From an uncultured Succinivibrionaceae bacterium (GTDB lineage: Bacteria > Pseudomonadota > Gammaproteobacteria > Enterobacterales > Succinivibrionaceae), in the NCBI GenBank assembly GCA_944389835.1, contig CALXNU010000018.1:1-34495 (forward strand): 34,495 bases of DNA, given 5' to 3'. Within the stretch, counting starts at the first letter, position 1, and each line of letters begins with the position of its first letter. Under the pieces are notes generated by a model, which searched no databases, was not told the DNA's origin, and saw only the letters and a program-made list of their open reading frames with translations. The position numbers were made by a program, and so were the translations under genes. Positions 1 through 9,511 of this stretch are shown here, piece by piece.

Positions 1-2
1 AG

Positions 3-41
3 CTTGAGGGTAAGAGCGCAGAGGTAAAGAGGCGATCTTAG
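3..41 (+). CDS. possible 3' tail of an upstream gene
   Basis: The third reading frame is open from the window edge to a TAG at 39-41 and would encode a basic C-terminal tail ending in VKRRS. A perfect hairpin begins exactly at the last base of this stop codon, as expected just downstream of a gene. Only twelve codons are visible, so the product cannot be named and the frame may be accidental. Confidence 0.25.
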   Translation, partial: LEGKSAEVKRRS

Positions 42-63
42 TAGGTGTATGTTTTACACCTAC
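41..63 (+). terminator. hairpin, possible weak terminator
   Basis: GTAGGTGTA at 41-49 pairs perfectly with TACACCTAC at 55-63 around a 5-nt loop. No uninterrupted T-run follows on either strand, so intrinsic termination would be weak. Its position right after the stop codon at 39-41 suggests a transcript end or an mRNA 3' stabiliser. Confidence 0.35.
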
Positions 64-315
64 AATAATTTAAAAAAATAATGGCTCAAAACGGCATAAG
101 AAAGCGGCTTTGAGCAAAATAAAGGTGCTAAAGAATTAAAGTTAGCTTCTTTTAAAAAATAGAGTTTGTTGCAATGTGTTTTAGAGATCGCTTTAATTTT
201 AAATGAAATTTATTGACTAACTGTCAAATAAACTTAGTAGAATGCCTAGTAAAAGCTATTCCTAGTGTTATTATGAGTTGCTTCTAAAATTTTATGCAGC
301 GTGTATGGTGCTTAT
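64..315. other. intergenic region before the MFS gene, with candidate promoter
   Basis: This stretch of about 250 bases is AT-rich and shows no convincing gene. A TTGACT hexamer at 213-218 and TAGAAT at 238-243 form a possible sigma-70 promoter, although the 19-nt spacer is long. TTGAC at 213-217 and GTCAA at 223-227 form a short inverted repeat over the -35 region that could be a regulator site. The Shine-Dalgarno sequence before the MFS start is poor. Confidence 0.3.
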
Positions 316-1500
316 ATGTCTTTAAAAAACGCCGACTATCGTGAAAATTTCTATATTATGGGATGTCACTTAGCAGATGATATCTGCCAAGGTTCTCTTC
401 CTGCAATTTTAGCTTTTATGTATCAAGAAGGAAGACTATCTTCTTACGCTCAAGTAGCCTTATTAATTATGGGTACGACAATGATTAATGCTATTGTGCA
501 ACCTTTTACAGGCTATATTGCAGATAAGAAACCAAGACCTTACTTCATGTGCCTTGGAATGTTTCTTGCGGCTGTAGGCGTGATATTTTTAGGCTTCGTC
601 GAAAATTTTGCAGTAATGTTTTTATTAGTTGCAATTAACGGTATTGGAGCTGCAACCTTCCATCCTGCGGCAGGAAAGCTTGCCAATATTTTTGCAGGCA
701 AAAAAGTTGGGCGAGGTATGAGCATTTTCTCAGTAGGCGGTAATATTGGTTATGCCTTAGGACCGCTATATTTTACAGCCTTTTATATGATGATAGGTTT
801 AAAAGCTACTTTAGTGCTTATAGTTCCTGCCCTTGTAATGGCGGTATTATATATTTTCCGCAATCGTAAATATACAATCTACTCGCTAAGAGATCATCGT
901 CATCGTGCAATTAAAAGTAAGCAAGAAGGTATTAAAGATAATTATTTTGGAACATTTCTTCTTTTATTGTTGGTCTTTGCCAGATCTGCTGCGATGTTCT
1001 CTTTAACCACGTTCTTACCTTTGTATTTTATGCATGTTTTAAATGAGCCTGAGGAGTGGTCAACTTTAACTAATACTGTAATTGGTGTTGCAGGAGCTGT
1101 AGCAACTGTAATTGGCGGATCTCTTGCAGATAAATTTGGCTTTACGCAGTGGACGCGTTTTGTCTCGGTTTTAGGCGTACCTTTTGCTACTTGTTTTCTC
1201 TTTACTCAAAATCCAATTTTAGCTTTACTCTTTTTGACCTGTTATGCGCTGTTTTACTATGGAGCCATGTCACCTATCGTAATTATCGGTCAAAAATTAT
1301 TACCTTTACATGTAGGAATGGCCACCGGGATCACCATTGGCCTTGGTATTAGTTTTGGTGGTATTACAGCTCCACTTTTAGGACGCTTAGGCGATAACTT
1401 TGGTTTAGAGGCAACGATGCAGGCGATCGTCTTTTTAGTTGCAATTTCAGCTGTTTTATCCTTTTTAGTGCCAATTGTGAATAGACCTCAAAAAGCTTAA
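316..1500 (+). CDS. MFS transporter, fosmidomycin resistance (Fsr)-like
   Basis: This is a 394-residue inner-membrane protein with about twelve hydrophobic segments, the usual length for the Fsr subfamily of the major facilitator superfamily. Similarity to E. coli Fsr, judged from memory, runs along the chain: a GIGAATFHP segment (GTGSSVFHP in Fsr), then SVGGNIGYALGP (QVGGNFGSSLGP in Fsr), and LLPLHVGMATG near the C-terminus (LLPGRIGMVSG in Fsr). The family is thought to export small molecules by proton antiport; fosmidomycin efflux is the E. coli phenotype, but the natural substrate is unknown. I chose the ATG at 316, which gives a typical N-terminus; an in-frame GTG at 301 would add five residues. 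Neither start has a strong ribosome site. It appears to be a single-gene unit. Confidence 0.85.
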   Translation: MSLKNADYRENFYIMGCHLADDICQGSLPAILAFMYQEGRLSSYAQVALLIMGTTMINAIVQPFTGYIADKKPRPYFMCLGMFLAAVGVIFLGFVENFAVMFLLVAINGIGAATFHPAAGKLANIFAGKKVGRGMSIFSVGGNIGYALGPLYFTAFYMMIGLKATLVLIVPALVMAVLYIFRNRKYTIYSLRDHRHRAIKSKQEGIKDNYFGTFLLLLLVFARSAAMFSLTTFLPLYFMHVLNEPEEWSTLTNTVIGVAGAVATVIGGSLADKFGFTQWTRFVSVLGVPFATCFLFTQNPILALLFLTCYALFYYGAMSPIVIIGQKLLPLHVGMATGITIGLGISFGGITAPLLGRLGDNFGLEATMQAIVFLVAISAVLSFLVPIVNRPQKA

Positions 1501-1811
1501 AACTTTAATTTTAAAAGCAGAGCTTAAATAAGTCCTGCTAAATAATGCGTAGTTGTGCCGTTTTTGAGAGTATAACCATCATTTAAGTTTTAGCCTAACT
1601 TGTGCCTTTCCTTGATGTTAAATCTTATCTTTAAGTGACAAAACTTATTAAGAAATTCCTTATTGTGGAATATTATTTTTAAGTTGCTTCATTTTAGTGT
1701 TTTAAGCCGCATTTTTACGTAAATTAGATTTTAATATCTAGCATTTAAGAGCATAATTTTACACTTGAGTCCTAATGTTTGATTGTTCTCTAAGGTAAAA
1801 GGGGAGACATA
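1501..1811. other. intergenic leader of the srf operon
   Basis: About 310 AT-rich bases separate the MFS gene from srfB. A short hairpin, ATTCC at 1655-1659 with GGAAT at 1667-1671 followed by ATTATTTTT, could be a weak terminator for the MFS transcript. I could not find a confident -35/-10 pair, although the promoter of the long srf operon must lie here unless it is read through from upstream. A strong Shine-Dalgarno GGGGAG at 1801-1806 precedes srfB. Confidence 0.4.
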
Positions 1812-4800
1812 ATGTTAGCAAAATGTGTAGAGATTGATGGCAATGTAGAACTTATTGAAAATTCAGGCGTTCAATTTGTTGATTATGAAGTAACAATTGA
1901 TTGGGGTGGTGCAGATTTACAAGTTAAAAAATATGCTAATGGCTATTTTTTTAAATATGACGATAAAACAGTATTAAGATTGCAACCTCAAGATGGAGAA
2001 GAACTTGAGCCTGATTACAGAACTGGAATTAGCAGAACTAATGATGAAAATGATAGAGGTGATAAGGTAGATCCTCAATCAGGTGATTACAATGAGATTA
2101 AACTTTTAGAGTCATTAAAACTTTATAATGAAGTTTGGTTCCCTTTGCCTTTCTTTAATAAAAGTAGGGTACAAGCATTAGGTTTAGGACCTTTAAATTG
2201 GGCACGTTGTCGTATCGTTGATATTACTGATAGATTAAAACAAGAATCACAGAAAGATGCTCCAGAAAAAGAAGAGGAGCAACCATCAGGTCTTGATAGG
2301 TTAAGACAAAAAAACAAAGGCTCGGTTGGTGGTAAAAGAACTTATCATATTGTGATGGCTTTTGATACTAAGTTACAAAAGCAAGATCAAGGCGTATCTT
2401 ACTTTGCACCTACCGTAAATGATGTAAGTTCAGGACATTGTTTTGAGTTATGTGATAACAATAATGTCTTAGCTAAATTCTTAAAACCTCAACAAAATGG
2501 GATTGCTTGGGTTAACGAGTGGGTAGAGTCTGTCTATAAAAAGCTTGCAAGAGAAAGATTAAATGAAGTTAGAGGTTTAAGTATTGCTGAAATTGATGAG
2601 GAATATATTGGAAATAGGAAAAATCATCAAGCGCACTATTTAAATATGCTAGCTTTCTTATCAGGGTTAGTTGATATTAAGCCGGTTAAATTTATTGCAA
2701 ACTCAATTGATTCTAAACAGACCGTAGATCCTGTTGAAGTAAGCTTGGTTTTGGATATTGGTAATTCAAGATCCTGTGGCATTATGGTTGAAAAAGATTC
2801 TCGTCCTAATCGCCAAGCCGATGATTTTAGTAATACCTATGTTTTAAGCTTGCGTGATTTAAATACTCCAGAGGAAGTCTATCAAGAACCTTTTGTAAGT
2901 CGCATTGAATTTACCGAAGCTAATTTTGATTTTGATGGTAAATCTGCACGCTCTGGCTATACTGAAGCTTTCACTTGGCCTTCTTTTGTAAGAGTGGGCA
3001 ATGAAGCAGTAAAGCTTGCTTCACATCATCAAGGTAATGAAGGCTTGATGGGATTAGGCTCTCCTAAGCGTTATTTGTGGAATAAGCAAAATGAGAGCAA
3101 TAACAATTGGTCCTTTAATAGTTTTAGTTATCAAATAGACTCTGAGCAGTTAAGAAAAGAAAGTAAAACTATTCACAAAAGAGCTTTTGCCCTACCAGTT
3201 GGAAGTTATATTAACTCCAATGGTGATGCTCTATTTGCGCTAAGAGCAGGGGACAATAATCGTTATTGTCAAAGCAGTAATTTCTCCTGGCGCTCAACCA
3301 TGACTTTTATGTTGCTTGAGATCTTCTTACAAGCTTTAATTCAGATGAACTCAATTACGCAACGTAAGACTTCCCGCGATATTCACAAACCAAGACAGTT
3401 AAAATCCATTATTTTAACGGTGCCGCCTGCCATGGCAGCAGCTGAAAAAGAGTCTTTAAGATCGTGTGTCTATGAGGCTTTAGGTATCTTATGGAAGAGC
3501 TTAGGCTATGACGATACACCAAGGACTGAGTTTAATTTTGCAGATGAAAAATCCAATATCTACCCACCAGTGCCTGAAGTTTCTATGGATTGGAATGAAG
3601 CCGAGGCAGGTCAGGTAGTATTTTTATATAACGAAACGCAAAAGATCTTCCGTGGTCGTTGCCATGAATTTGTTAAAAATTATGAACAAAAACATTTAAG
3701 ACCAAGATTTAATGATCACGAGATAAATAAAGATAGTGAGCATTTAGATGCCACCCGTATTGCCACGATTGATATCGGTGGTGGTACTACTGATTTGGTG
3801 ATAAGAGATTACACCTTTGTTGAAAATTGCGCAGAACATGAGGGAGATATTATCCCTTATGAAGTTTTATCTGATGGCTCTAGGATCGCAGGTGATGATA
3901 TTATTTTGGAGATCATCAAAAAGGGTCCTTTTGAAGCTTTATCTCAAGTAGTTAAAGATAATAAGGTCATTAACTCTTTACTTGGTAACAATGTAGATTC
4001 TGTACAAGAGGAAGCTTTAAGGCAACAGGTTGTACAGCAAGTATTTATTCCGATAGCTTTACGTATTATGTTCCACATGGAACATTTAGAAGATTTAACG
4101 GTATCTTGCACAGTAAGCGGTACTTTTGATGATTTTCTAAAAGGTACAGAGCAAAATCCACTTTTAGATGAAAAGGTGGTAAGACCTGCTCCTGCGCAAG
4201 AGCCTGAAGTTGAGGTTATTGAGTGGTTTAATCGTAAAGTTCAGGATTCAGGCCTTGCTGATTTTGATTTACTTAAAGTTAAATTTGAAATTGATGTTGG
4301 CAAATTAAATAACGATTTAGCAGAAGGCGTTGAATTTAATATTTGCCAAGTTTTAAATCGCATGGCAGAGATCTTAGCCCTTTATGATGTCGATGTTTTA
4401 CTTCTAACCGGAAGACCATCTAAGATCCCAGGGGTTAGGGAGTTCTTCTTACAGCGTTTGCCTTTAAGTCCAGAGCGCGTCATTGCGATGCATCATTATC
4501 AATGTGAAAGCTGGTATCCATTCTCAAGTGATGGCGTGTATATAGGCGATCCAAAGACTACTGCGGCAGTGGGTGCGCTACTTTCACATTTGCGTTTAAA
4601 TCACACTAATTTCCCGAATTTTAGGTATCGCTCACAACCTAATGTGTCATGCAATCAGATGCACTACATTGGTATTTTAGATAATGAAGCTAAGATCCCC
4701 TTTGATAGTGTGATTTTCACTTATGCTTCAGAACAAGAGGCGGCAATTGTAAGTCAAAAGGCCGAAGAGTTTTATAGAGATCCTAAGAATGTAGATAATT

Positions 4801-5657
4801 TCTTGAATTTAAAACCTGTTATTGATGATGAGTATGCTGATACTTTGTTTAGAGAAACTCGTTTTAAGACTAAGCTTTCGGCAAATATTGGTTATAGACA
4901 ATTTGTCGATCCTAATTTAGAGGCTGTACCTTTATATAGTATTGAAGCTATTAAGCGGGTTGAAGATGCTAAGAAGATCCAAAAAGCGAGGGCGCTTTTT
5001 ATGGCTAATGATCCGCAAGTGATTTTAGAAAGCCTTGATCCAAAAGTAAAAGTAGACTATGAGGCCAAAATTAATGCCGCTTTAAATGCTCAAACCATAG
5101 ATGATAATGCTTTGCGTTTAAGTGTTGAAAGTGAAGTATTTGCTCGCATTGATGCTGAGGTGCAGTCCGCTCATGCTAATGACAAGCAAGGCTTTTTTGA
5201 TAAGTTTAGAGGTAAAAAGCGTGAGGCTGAAATTGCCCAAGAGATTGCCAATAAGCGAGCTCAAGCTGCCCCTGAAATTTCACAGAAACTTGAAGCTTTA
5301 GTGAATGAGAAAAAGCGTGAGGCAAAGCGGCAATTAAATGTGGTATTAAAAGAAGCCGTACAGGCTAATGTTCAAGAGCAGTTAACTAATTTAGAGAATA
5401 AATTTAAACGTCTTGAACGTTATCTTGAAGATAGAAGATCTTTTGATCTAGAGGTTGAGCTTAAAGTGATAAAGAGTGCTGCCGAACATCCTTATCCTTA
5501 CTTAAAAGAGCAACTAAAAGAAAAACTTCCATCGTTAGTGGAATTTAAACTTAAGCGCGTTGAGGTGGATGGAGCTGAATTTAATGATTTCTTTAATTTT
5601 AATTTAAAGACAGTTATTAATCCGCTTTATTGGTCTGACAGTGGTTGTATTGCTTAA
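1812..5657 (+). CDS. srfB: SrfB family protein, Hsp70/actin-fold ATPase-like
   Basis: This 1281-residue cytoplasmic protein belongs to the SrfB family, named after the SsrB-regulated Salmonella srfABC locus. The N-terminus carries the family signature LIENSGVQF. Actin/Hsp70-type nucleotide-binding motifs are visible in order: phosphate-1 LDIGNSRSCG around D315, phosphate-2 DIGGGTTDL at 654-662, and an adenosine-type motif LLLTGRPSKIPGV around 863-875. There is no signal peptide or membrane segment. From about residue 1075 onward the chain is rich in Lys, Glu, Ala and Arg and probably forms long helices or coiled coil. The protein is longer than the roughly 990-residue Salmonella SrfB as I recall it. 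It starts a run of closely spaced genes; the stop lies 14 nt before the srfC start. ATP binding is likely from the motifs; the cellular activity of the family is not established. Confidence 0.85.
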   Translation: MLAKCVEIDGNVELIENSGVQFVDYEVTIDWGGADLQVKKYANGYFFKYDDKTVLRLQPQDGEELEPDYRTGISRTNDENDRGDKVDPQSGDYNEIKLLESLKLYNEVWFPLPFFNKSRVQALGLGPLNWARCRIVDITDRLKQESQKDAPEKEEEQPSGLDRLRQKNKGSVGGKRTYHIVMAFDTKLQKQDQGVSYFAPTVNDVSSGHCFELCDNNNVLAKFLKPQQNGIAWVNEWVESVYKKLARERLNEVRGLSIAEIDEEYIGNRKNHQAHYLNMLAFLSGLVDIKPVKFIANSIDSKQTVDPVEVSLVLDIGNSRSCGIMVEKDSRPNRQADDFSNTYVLSLRDLNTPEEVYQEPFVSRIEFTEANFDFDGKSARSGYTEAFTWPSFVRVGNEAVKLASHHQGNEGLMGLGSPKRYLWNKQNESNNNWSFNSFSYQIDSEQLRKESKTIHKRAFALPVGSYINSNGDALFALRAGDNNRYCQSSNFSWRSTMTFMLLEIFLQALIQMNSITQRKTSRDIHKPRQLKSIILTVPPAMAAAEKESLRSCVYEALGILWKSLGYDDTPRTEFNFADEKSNIYPPVPEVSMDWNEAEAGQVVFLYNETQKIFRGRCHEFVKNYEQKHLRPRFNDHEINKDSEHLDATRIATIDIGGGTTDLVIRDYTFVENCAEHEGDIIPYEVLSDGSRIAGDDIILEIIKKGPFEALSQVVKDNKVINSLLGNNVDSVQEEALRQQVVQQVFIPIALRIMFHMEHLEDLTVSCTVSGTFDDFLKGTEQNPLLDEKVVRPAPAQEPEVEVIEWFNRKVQDSGLADFDLLKVKFEIDVGKLNNDLAEGVEFNICQVLNRMAEILALYDVDVLLLTGRPSKIPGVREFFLQRLPLSPERVIAMHHYQCESWYPFSSDGVYIGDPKTTAAVGALLSHLRLNHTNFPNFRYRSQPNVSCNQMHYIGILDNEAKIPFDSVIFTYASEQEAAIVSQKAEEFYRDPKNVDNFLNLKPVIDDEYADTLFRETRFKTKLSANIGYRQFVDPNLEAVPLYSIEAIKRVEDAKKIQKARALFMANDPQVILESLDPKVKVDYEAKINAALNAQTIDDNALRLSVESEVFARIDAEVQSAHANDKQGFFDKFRGKKREAEIAQEIANKRAQAAPEISQKLEALVNEKKREAKRQLNVVLKEAVQANVQEQLTNLENKFKRLERYLEDRRSFDLEVELKVIKSAAEHPYPYLKEQLKEKLPSLVEFKLKRVEVDGAEFNDFFNFNLKTVINPLYWSDSGCIA

Positions 5658-5671
5658 AGGAGAGATTGGTT

Positions 5672-8458
5672 ATGCAGATTAATGAGAATTTATCTAAGTA
5701 TGAGAAAACCGCTGAGGCCGCAGCTTACTGTACTAAGTGGATTGAGACTGAAGCTTCTCACATTAAAAGCTTAAATGAGCAAAAAGATAAACTTAAAACT
5801 GAAGGCTATCGTATTTTTACTCGGGCTAAAGCTGCCTCTGAAGTTTTAGAGGCTAAGACAACACTTGGCGTATTTGGTGCTTCACAGGCAGGTAAAAGCT
5901 ATTTAGTCTCAAGAATGGCAGCAGGTGAGAGTGGGGTTTTAGCAACTACTTGGGATGGGGTGGATATTGATTTTATCACTCACATTAACCCTCAAGGTAA
6001 TGATAAGGAAGCCACCGGCTTTGTAACGCGCTTTACCCATCAACAAAATCCTGGGATTAAAGGTTTCCCAATTAAAGTTAAGGTTTTTAAAGAGATTGAG
6101 ATTGCCATGATTTTGGTCAATTCTTTCTTTAATGATCTTGATCAAGACAAAATTCAATTTGATATTGCAGATGAGATTTTAGAGGCTCATTTAAAATCCT
6201 GTGCGTCTTTTGTTGATGAGAGTGCCCCTAATTTTGTAAGTCCAGATGATGTGGTAGAGCTTGCTGACTATGCACAAAGCCACAGCGCAGGTAAGTTAAA
6301 AAATTTAGATGCTAATCATCCTTTCTGGCTTAAAGCCCGTGATTTAGCCCCAAAACTTAGTGTTAAGGGTAGGGCTAAGTTATTTTCTATTTTGTGGCAA
6401 GACTGCAAAGTCTTTACGCTACTTTATGAAAATATTGCCCGTGAGCTTGTAAAGCTTGAGGGTAAGTCTTTTGTATATGCTCCACTTGCAGCCTTCTTAG
6501 AGGATGATAATGGGGTATTAAAGCAAAGAAAGCGCGGTACGATCATCAATATTTCATCTTTAGCCTATCTTTTTGGAGATACTGAGAAATTAACAGTATG
6601 TTTAGATGAAGAGGCAAAGAAAAAAGTTGATTTACCGTTTGCGACTTTTGCGGCGGTAAGTTTGGAGATCACGTTCCCAATTGCTAATAATTGCCCAATT
6701 GAGAATTTTGATGTTTTAGACTTCCCAGGTGCTCGTGAAAGACGTCGCGATAATCTTCAAGATTTTATCAATGATGAGAAGAATTTTGACGGAGTTGAGC
6801 CTACCCGTTACATGATTGAGCAGGGTACAGAGTTTATTCGCCGTGGAAAAGTGGCTTATCTTTTTGATAGATATTCAAAGCGCCAAGAGGTTGATGTCCT
6901 ACTTTTCTGTATTGGTGTTAATGCTCAACAAGAAGTCTCGTCAATTGTAAGTATACTTACAGGCTGGATTGAGCTTAATGCTGGTAAAGATCCTAAAGAG
7001 CGTGAAGAATACGAGAAAAAGAATGGAAGATCTCCTTTAATTTGTGTATTAACTCGTTTTGATAGTATCTTTTCAAGACAGCTTAAAGTTATCGCAAATG
7101 GACAACCTACCGATACTCAACGTGAGATGAAAGATGCTATTGAGAAGATCTCCGCACAAGGGTGGATGAAAGAGTGGTTGCCAGGCAAGCCTTTTGATAA
7201 TTTCTTTATCGCAAGAAAGCCAAACTTACCTGATAATGCAACTTGGCTTAGGATGGAAAATGGGGTTGAGCTTGGGGTTAAAGATGATTATTTAGCCTCG
7301 ATTAATCAAATTAGAGAAGAGCTTTGTAGTGATCCTTTATTTGCCAAGCATGTTAAAGATCCAAAGCGAGCCGTAGAAGAAGTCTTAAATAAAGATGGTG
7401 GCGTTAATCTTATAACTGATCTTTTAGTAAGTAAGTATCAAGACAGCCCACAAGATCGAGAGATCCGTTGTACTAATCGTTTGCGTATTCTTCTTAAAAA
7501 GGTTAAAGATGTCCTTGATACCTATGCTCGTCCTGAGGGGGACAATGCGGTTAAAGAGTATGAATCGCGTGGTCTTGAAATAGCTTTAGGCTTATTGCAA
7601 TGCAATAGTGTGGCGAGGATCTTTGGTAAATTAAGATCTTTAATGGAAGTGCCAAAAGAGCAATTTGTTAAAGCTTATGAAGAGGACTTTGCGGTAGGTT
7701 CTAATGTGAATCGCTTTGCAAGTAAGTCGATGCAGCTTTATTTTTCCAATTTAAATGATCTTACTTCAGGTAAAAAGCTTGAGTATTTAACTCAATCTTT
7801 ATTAAGGGCTTGGAATGAGAAGAAGAGAAATCTTGAATACGATAAGAACGCTGCCCAAGATTATTCTTTCTTCTATAACGATGGACAAATTAAAAGCGAA
7901 GATGAAATCAAACAAGCTTTTAGCTCTTTAATTAGTAAATTTATAAAAGAAGTAAGTTCACTTGCTCATAGCAGTAAGTGTAATTTAGAGGAAAGATTGA
8001 TTGCTCTTTTAAAGGCAGATGAGCAAATCAACAGCCGTTTAGAAGCTTTACTTCCAAGTCAGGTGGAAATTGCCTCACGTTTCTTCTCTGATTTCTCATC
8101 TACTTTAGATTTACGTTATCTTGATAAGAAGTCTCAAGCTAAAGCTTATTTTAAGGTCAAAGATGAGGAGAATAATCAAAGCTTAAAAGCTCAATTAGTT
8201 GAGGGTGGTGAAGAGCGAGGTGATTTATTGCGCATCAAAGCTTTAGAAGATTATTTAATGCCAGTGCCTCTTTTAGATAATCATACCAGGCGTTATGAAT
8301 TTAACTTCTTAAGTGGTTATTTAAGTGCTTTAGTTTATGCCATGGTCAACATCAATGCTATCGCAGGTTCTGATGGTAATGATGAGGAAGCTTTAAGCAT
8401 CGAATCTAATCGTGATTTATGCACCATATTAAAGATTTTTGGGGATAGTTTATGTTAG
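5672..8458 (+). CDS. srfC: SrfC family protein, dynamin-like GTPase
   Basis: This is a 928-residue putative GTPase of the SrfC (virulence factor) family, normally the partner of SrfB. Counting from the ATG at 5672, a P-loop GASQAGKS spans 69-76 after a helical N-terminal stretch. DVLDFPG at 347-353 matches a switch II/G3 motif, and TRFD at 461-464 fits the dynamin-type G4 motif (T-K/R-x-D). The unusually wide G1 to G3 spacing implies a large insertion in the G domain. The C-terminal half is predominantly helical and charged, as in dynamin stalks. I chose ATG 5672 because AGGAG at 5658-5662 lies 9 nt upstream; a TTG at 5645 would extend the frame into srfB but lacks such a site. The stop overlaps the next start by 7 nt, which suggests translational coupling. 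Membrane remodelling is inference from the fold. Confidence 0.82.
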   Translation: MQINENLSKYEKTAEAAAYCTKWIETEASHIKSLNEQKDKLKTEGYRIFTRAKAASEVLEAKTTLGVFGASQAGKSYLVSRMAAGESGVLATTWDGVDIDFITHINPQGNDKEATGFVTRFTHQQNPGIKGFPIKVKVFKEIEIAMILVNSFFNDLDQDKIQFDIADEILEAHLKSCASFVDESAPNFVSPDDVVELADYAQSHSAGKLKNLDANHPFWLKARDLAPKLSVKGRAKLFSILWQDCKVFTLLYENIARELVKLEGKSFVYAPLAAFLEDDNGVLKQRKRGTIINISSLAYLFGDTEKLTVCLDEEAKKKVDLPFATFAAVSLEITFPIANNCPIENFDVLDFPGARERRRDNLQDFINDEKNFDGVEPTRYMIEQGTEFIRRGKVAYLFDRYSKRQEVDVLLFCIGVNAQQEVSSIVSILTGWIELNAGKDPKEREEYEKKNGRSPLICVLTRFDSIFSRQLKVIANGQPTDTQREMKDAIEKISAQGWMKEWLPGKPFDNFFIARKPNLPDNATWLRMENGVELGVKDDYLASINQIREELCSDPLFAKHVKDPKRAVEEVLNKDGGVNLITDLLVSKYQDSPQDREIRCTNRLRILLKKVKDVLDTYARPEGDNAVKEYESRGLEIALGLLQCNSVARIFGKLRSLMEVPKEQFVKAYEEDFAVGSNVNRFASKSMQLYFSNLNDLTSGKKLEYLTQSLLRAWNEKKRNLEYDKNAAQDYSFFYNDGQIKSEDEIKQAFSSLISKFIKEVSSLAHSSKCNLEERLIALLKADEQINSRLEALLPSQVEIASRFFSDFSSTLDLRYLDKKSQAKAYFKVKDEENNQSLKAQLVEGGEERGDLLRIKALEDYLMPVPLLDNHTRRYEFNFLSGYLSALVYAMVNINAIAGSDGNDEEALSIESNRDLCTILKIFGDSLC

Positions 8459-9510
8459 CTAGGATCACAAACCCTACACAAGGTGTAGGGGTTGCAACTT
8501 TAACTTTAGAGCAATTAAATCAAAGTTCTCTAAATTTATTTGATGGGGATGATTTGTTTATTCAATTTATTGATGGACAAGGTGATCTTCCTTCGGATTG
8601 GAAAAAACAGACCAAAGGTGTAAGAGACAACTTAGGTTTTGTGGCCTTACATGGTGTAGAAATTGCAGGTGCAGTAGGTGATCTTGCAAATATTGCTTTA
8701 AGCCCTGAGGTTATAAATTATTTAATTTTAAGTGATCAAAAAATCTTTAGATTAAGAGTTAAAGATGCAAGTGGTACTTCTGAGGTTATTGAAGAATGTA
8801 CTGTGTTTGATGAGTTGTATCAAAGTGTAGAGATGAAACAGGCCGCTGAGGCTGCATCTTTAGCACAAGAGGAGGAGCCAAAAGTGGCTCCTGAGCCTCC
8901 ACCTTTTACTAGTGCTCCGCAACAGCCAGTGGTAAATGAGGCTTCAAATAAATCATCTGGAGGCATTGTTAAATATATTGTCATGGGCATTATAGCTTTA
9001 GCTCTTATTGCTGCTGCCTTATATTTAGCTTTAGGAATACTCTCAGGTGGGGATAGTGCACAACCTGCTCCTTCTCAAGAGCAAACTCAAGAAGAAAAAG
9101 AAACACCCAAAGAAGAGCCTAAAGAGGAAGCTTCAAGTCCTGCTTCTCAAGAGGCTGAGGTTACATATGTACCATGTACTATCGATCAAAGCATGGCTGA
9201 CTCCGAGCTTTTAAGTAAGTGCATGGCAACTAAGCCTAATGATGCGACTTTGTTAACCTTTACAACTCAAGCTTTAGAAGCTAAGAAATGTGATTTAGCA
9301 GCAAGGATCTTTATAAGCAGGGGCAGAAGTCTCTCAGGTAGCTTTGCTTTTGATTATGCGCAATACCTAGATCCTAATTCTTCTTCAAGCCATGAGTGTT
9401 TTAAGAAGAATGTAGAGGATGCTAAATATTGGTATCAAAAAGCTTTAGAGGCAGATCCTAGCAATCTTAAGGCCAAACAAGCCTTAGATGCTTTAGCTGG
9501 AGGTCAATAA
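8452..9510 (+). CDS. single-pass inner-membrane protein with periplasmic TPR-like tail
   Basis: I do not recognise this 352-residue protein as a named family. It has no signal peptide. Residues 1-125 form a compact, probably cytoplasmic domain, followed by a Pro/Glu-rich linker, one transmembrane helix at about 175-197, an acidic Glu/Lys/Pro/Ser linker to about 238, and a C-terminal domain. The last 40 residues (DAKYWYQKALEADPSNLKAKQALDAL) look like a tetratricopeptide or Sel1 repeat, and paired cysteines in the tail suit an oxidising periplasm. The start codon lies inside the end of srfC (7-nt overlap), and the stop is 1 nt before the next gene. The topology, cytosolic head to periplasmic tail, is shared with two later genes of the operon, so it may link SrfB/SrfC to the envelope components. 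Confidence 0.75.
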   Translation: MLARITNPTQGVGVATLTLEQLNQSSLNLFDGDDLFIQFIDGQGDLPSDWKKQTKGVRDNLGFVALHGVEIAGAVGDLANIALSPEVINYLILSDQKIFRLRVKDASGTSEVIEECTVFDELYQSVEMKQAAEAASLAQEEEPKVAPEPPPFTSAPQQPVVNEASNKSSGGIVKYIVMGIIALALIAAALYLALGILSGGDSAQPAPSQEQTQEEKETPKEEPKEEASSPASQEAEVTYVPCTIDQSMADSELLSKCMATKPNDATLLTFTTQALEAKKCDLAARIFISRGRSLSGSFAFDYAQYLDPNSSSSHECFKKNVEDAKYWYQKALEADPSNLKAKQALDALAGGQ

Positions 9511-9511
9511 C

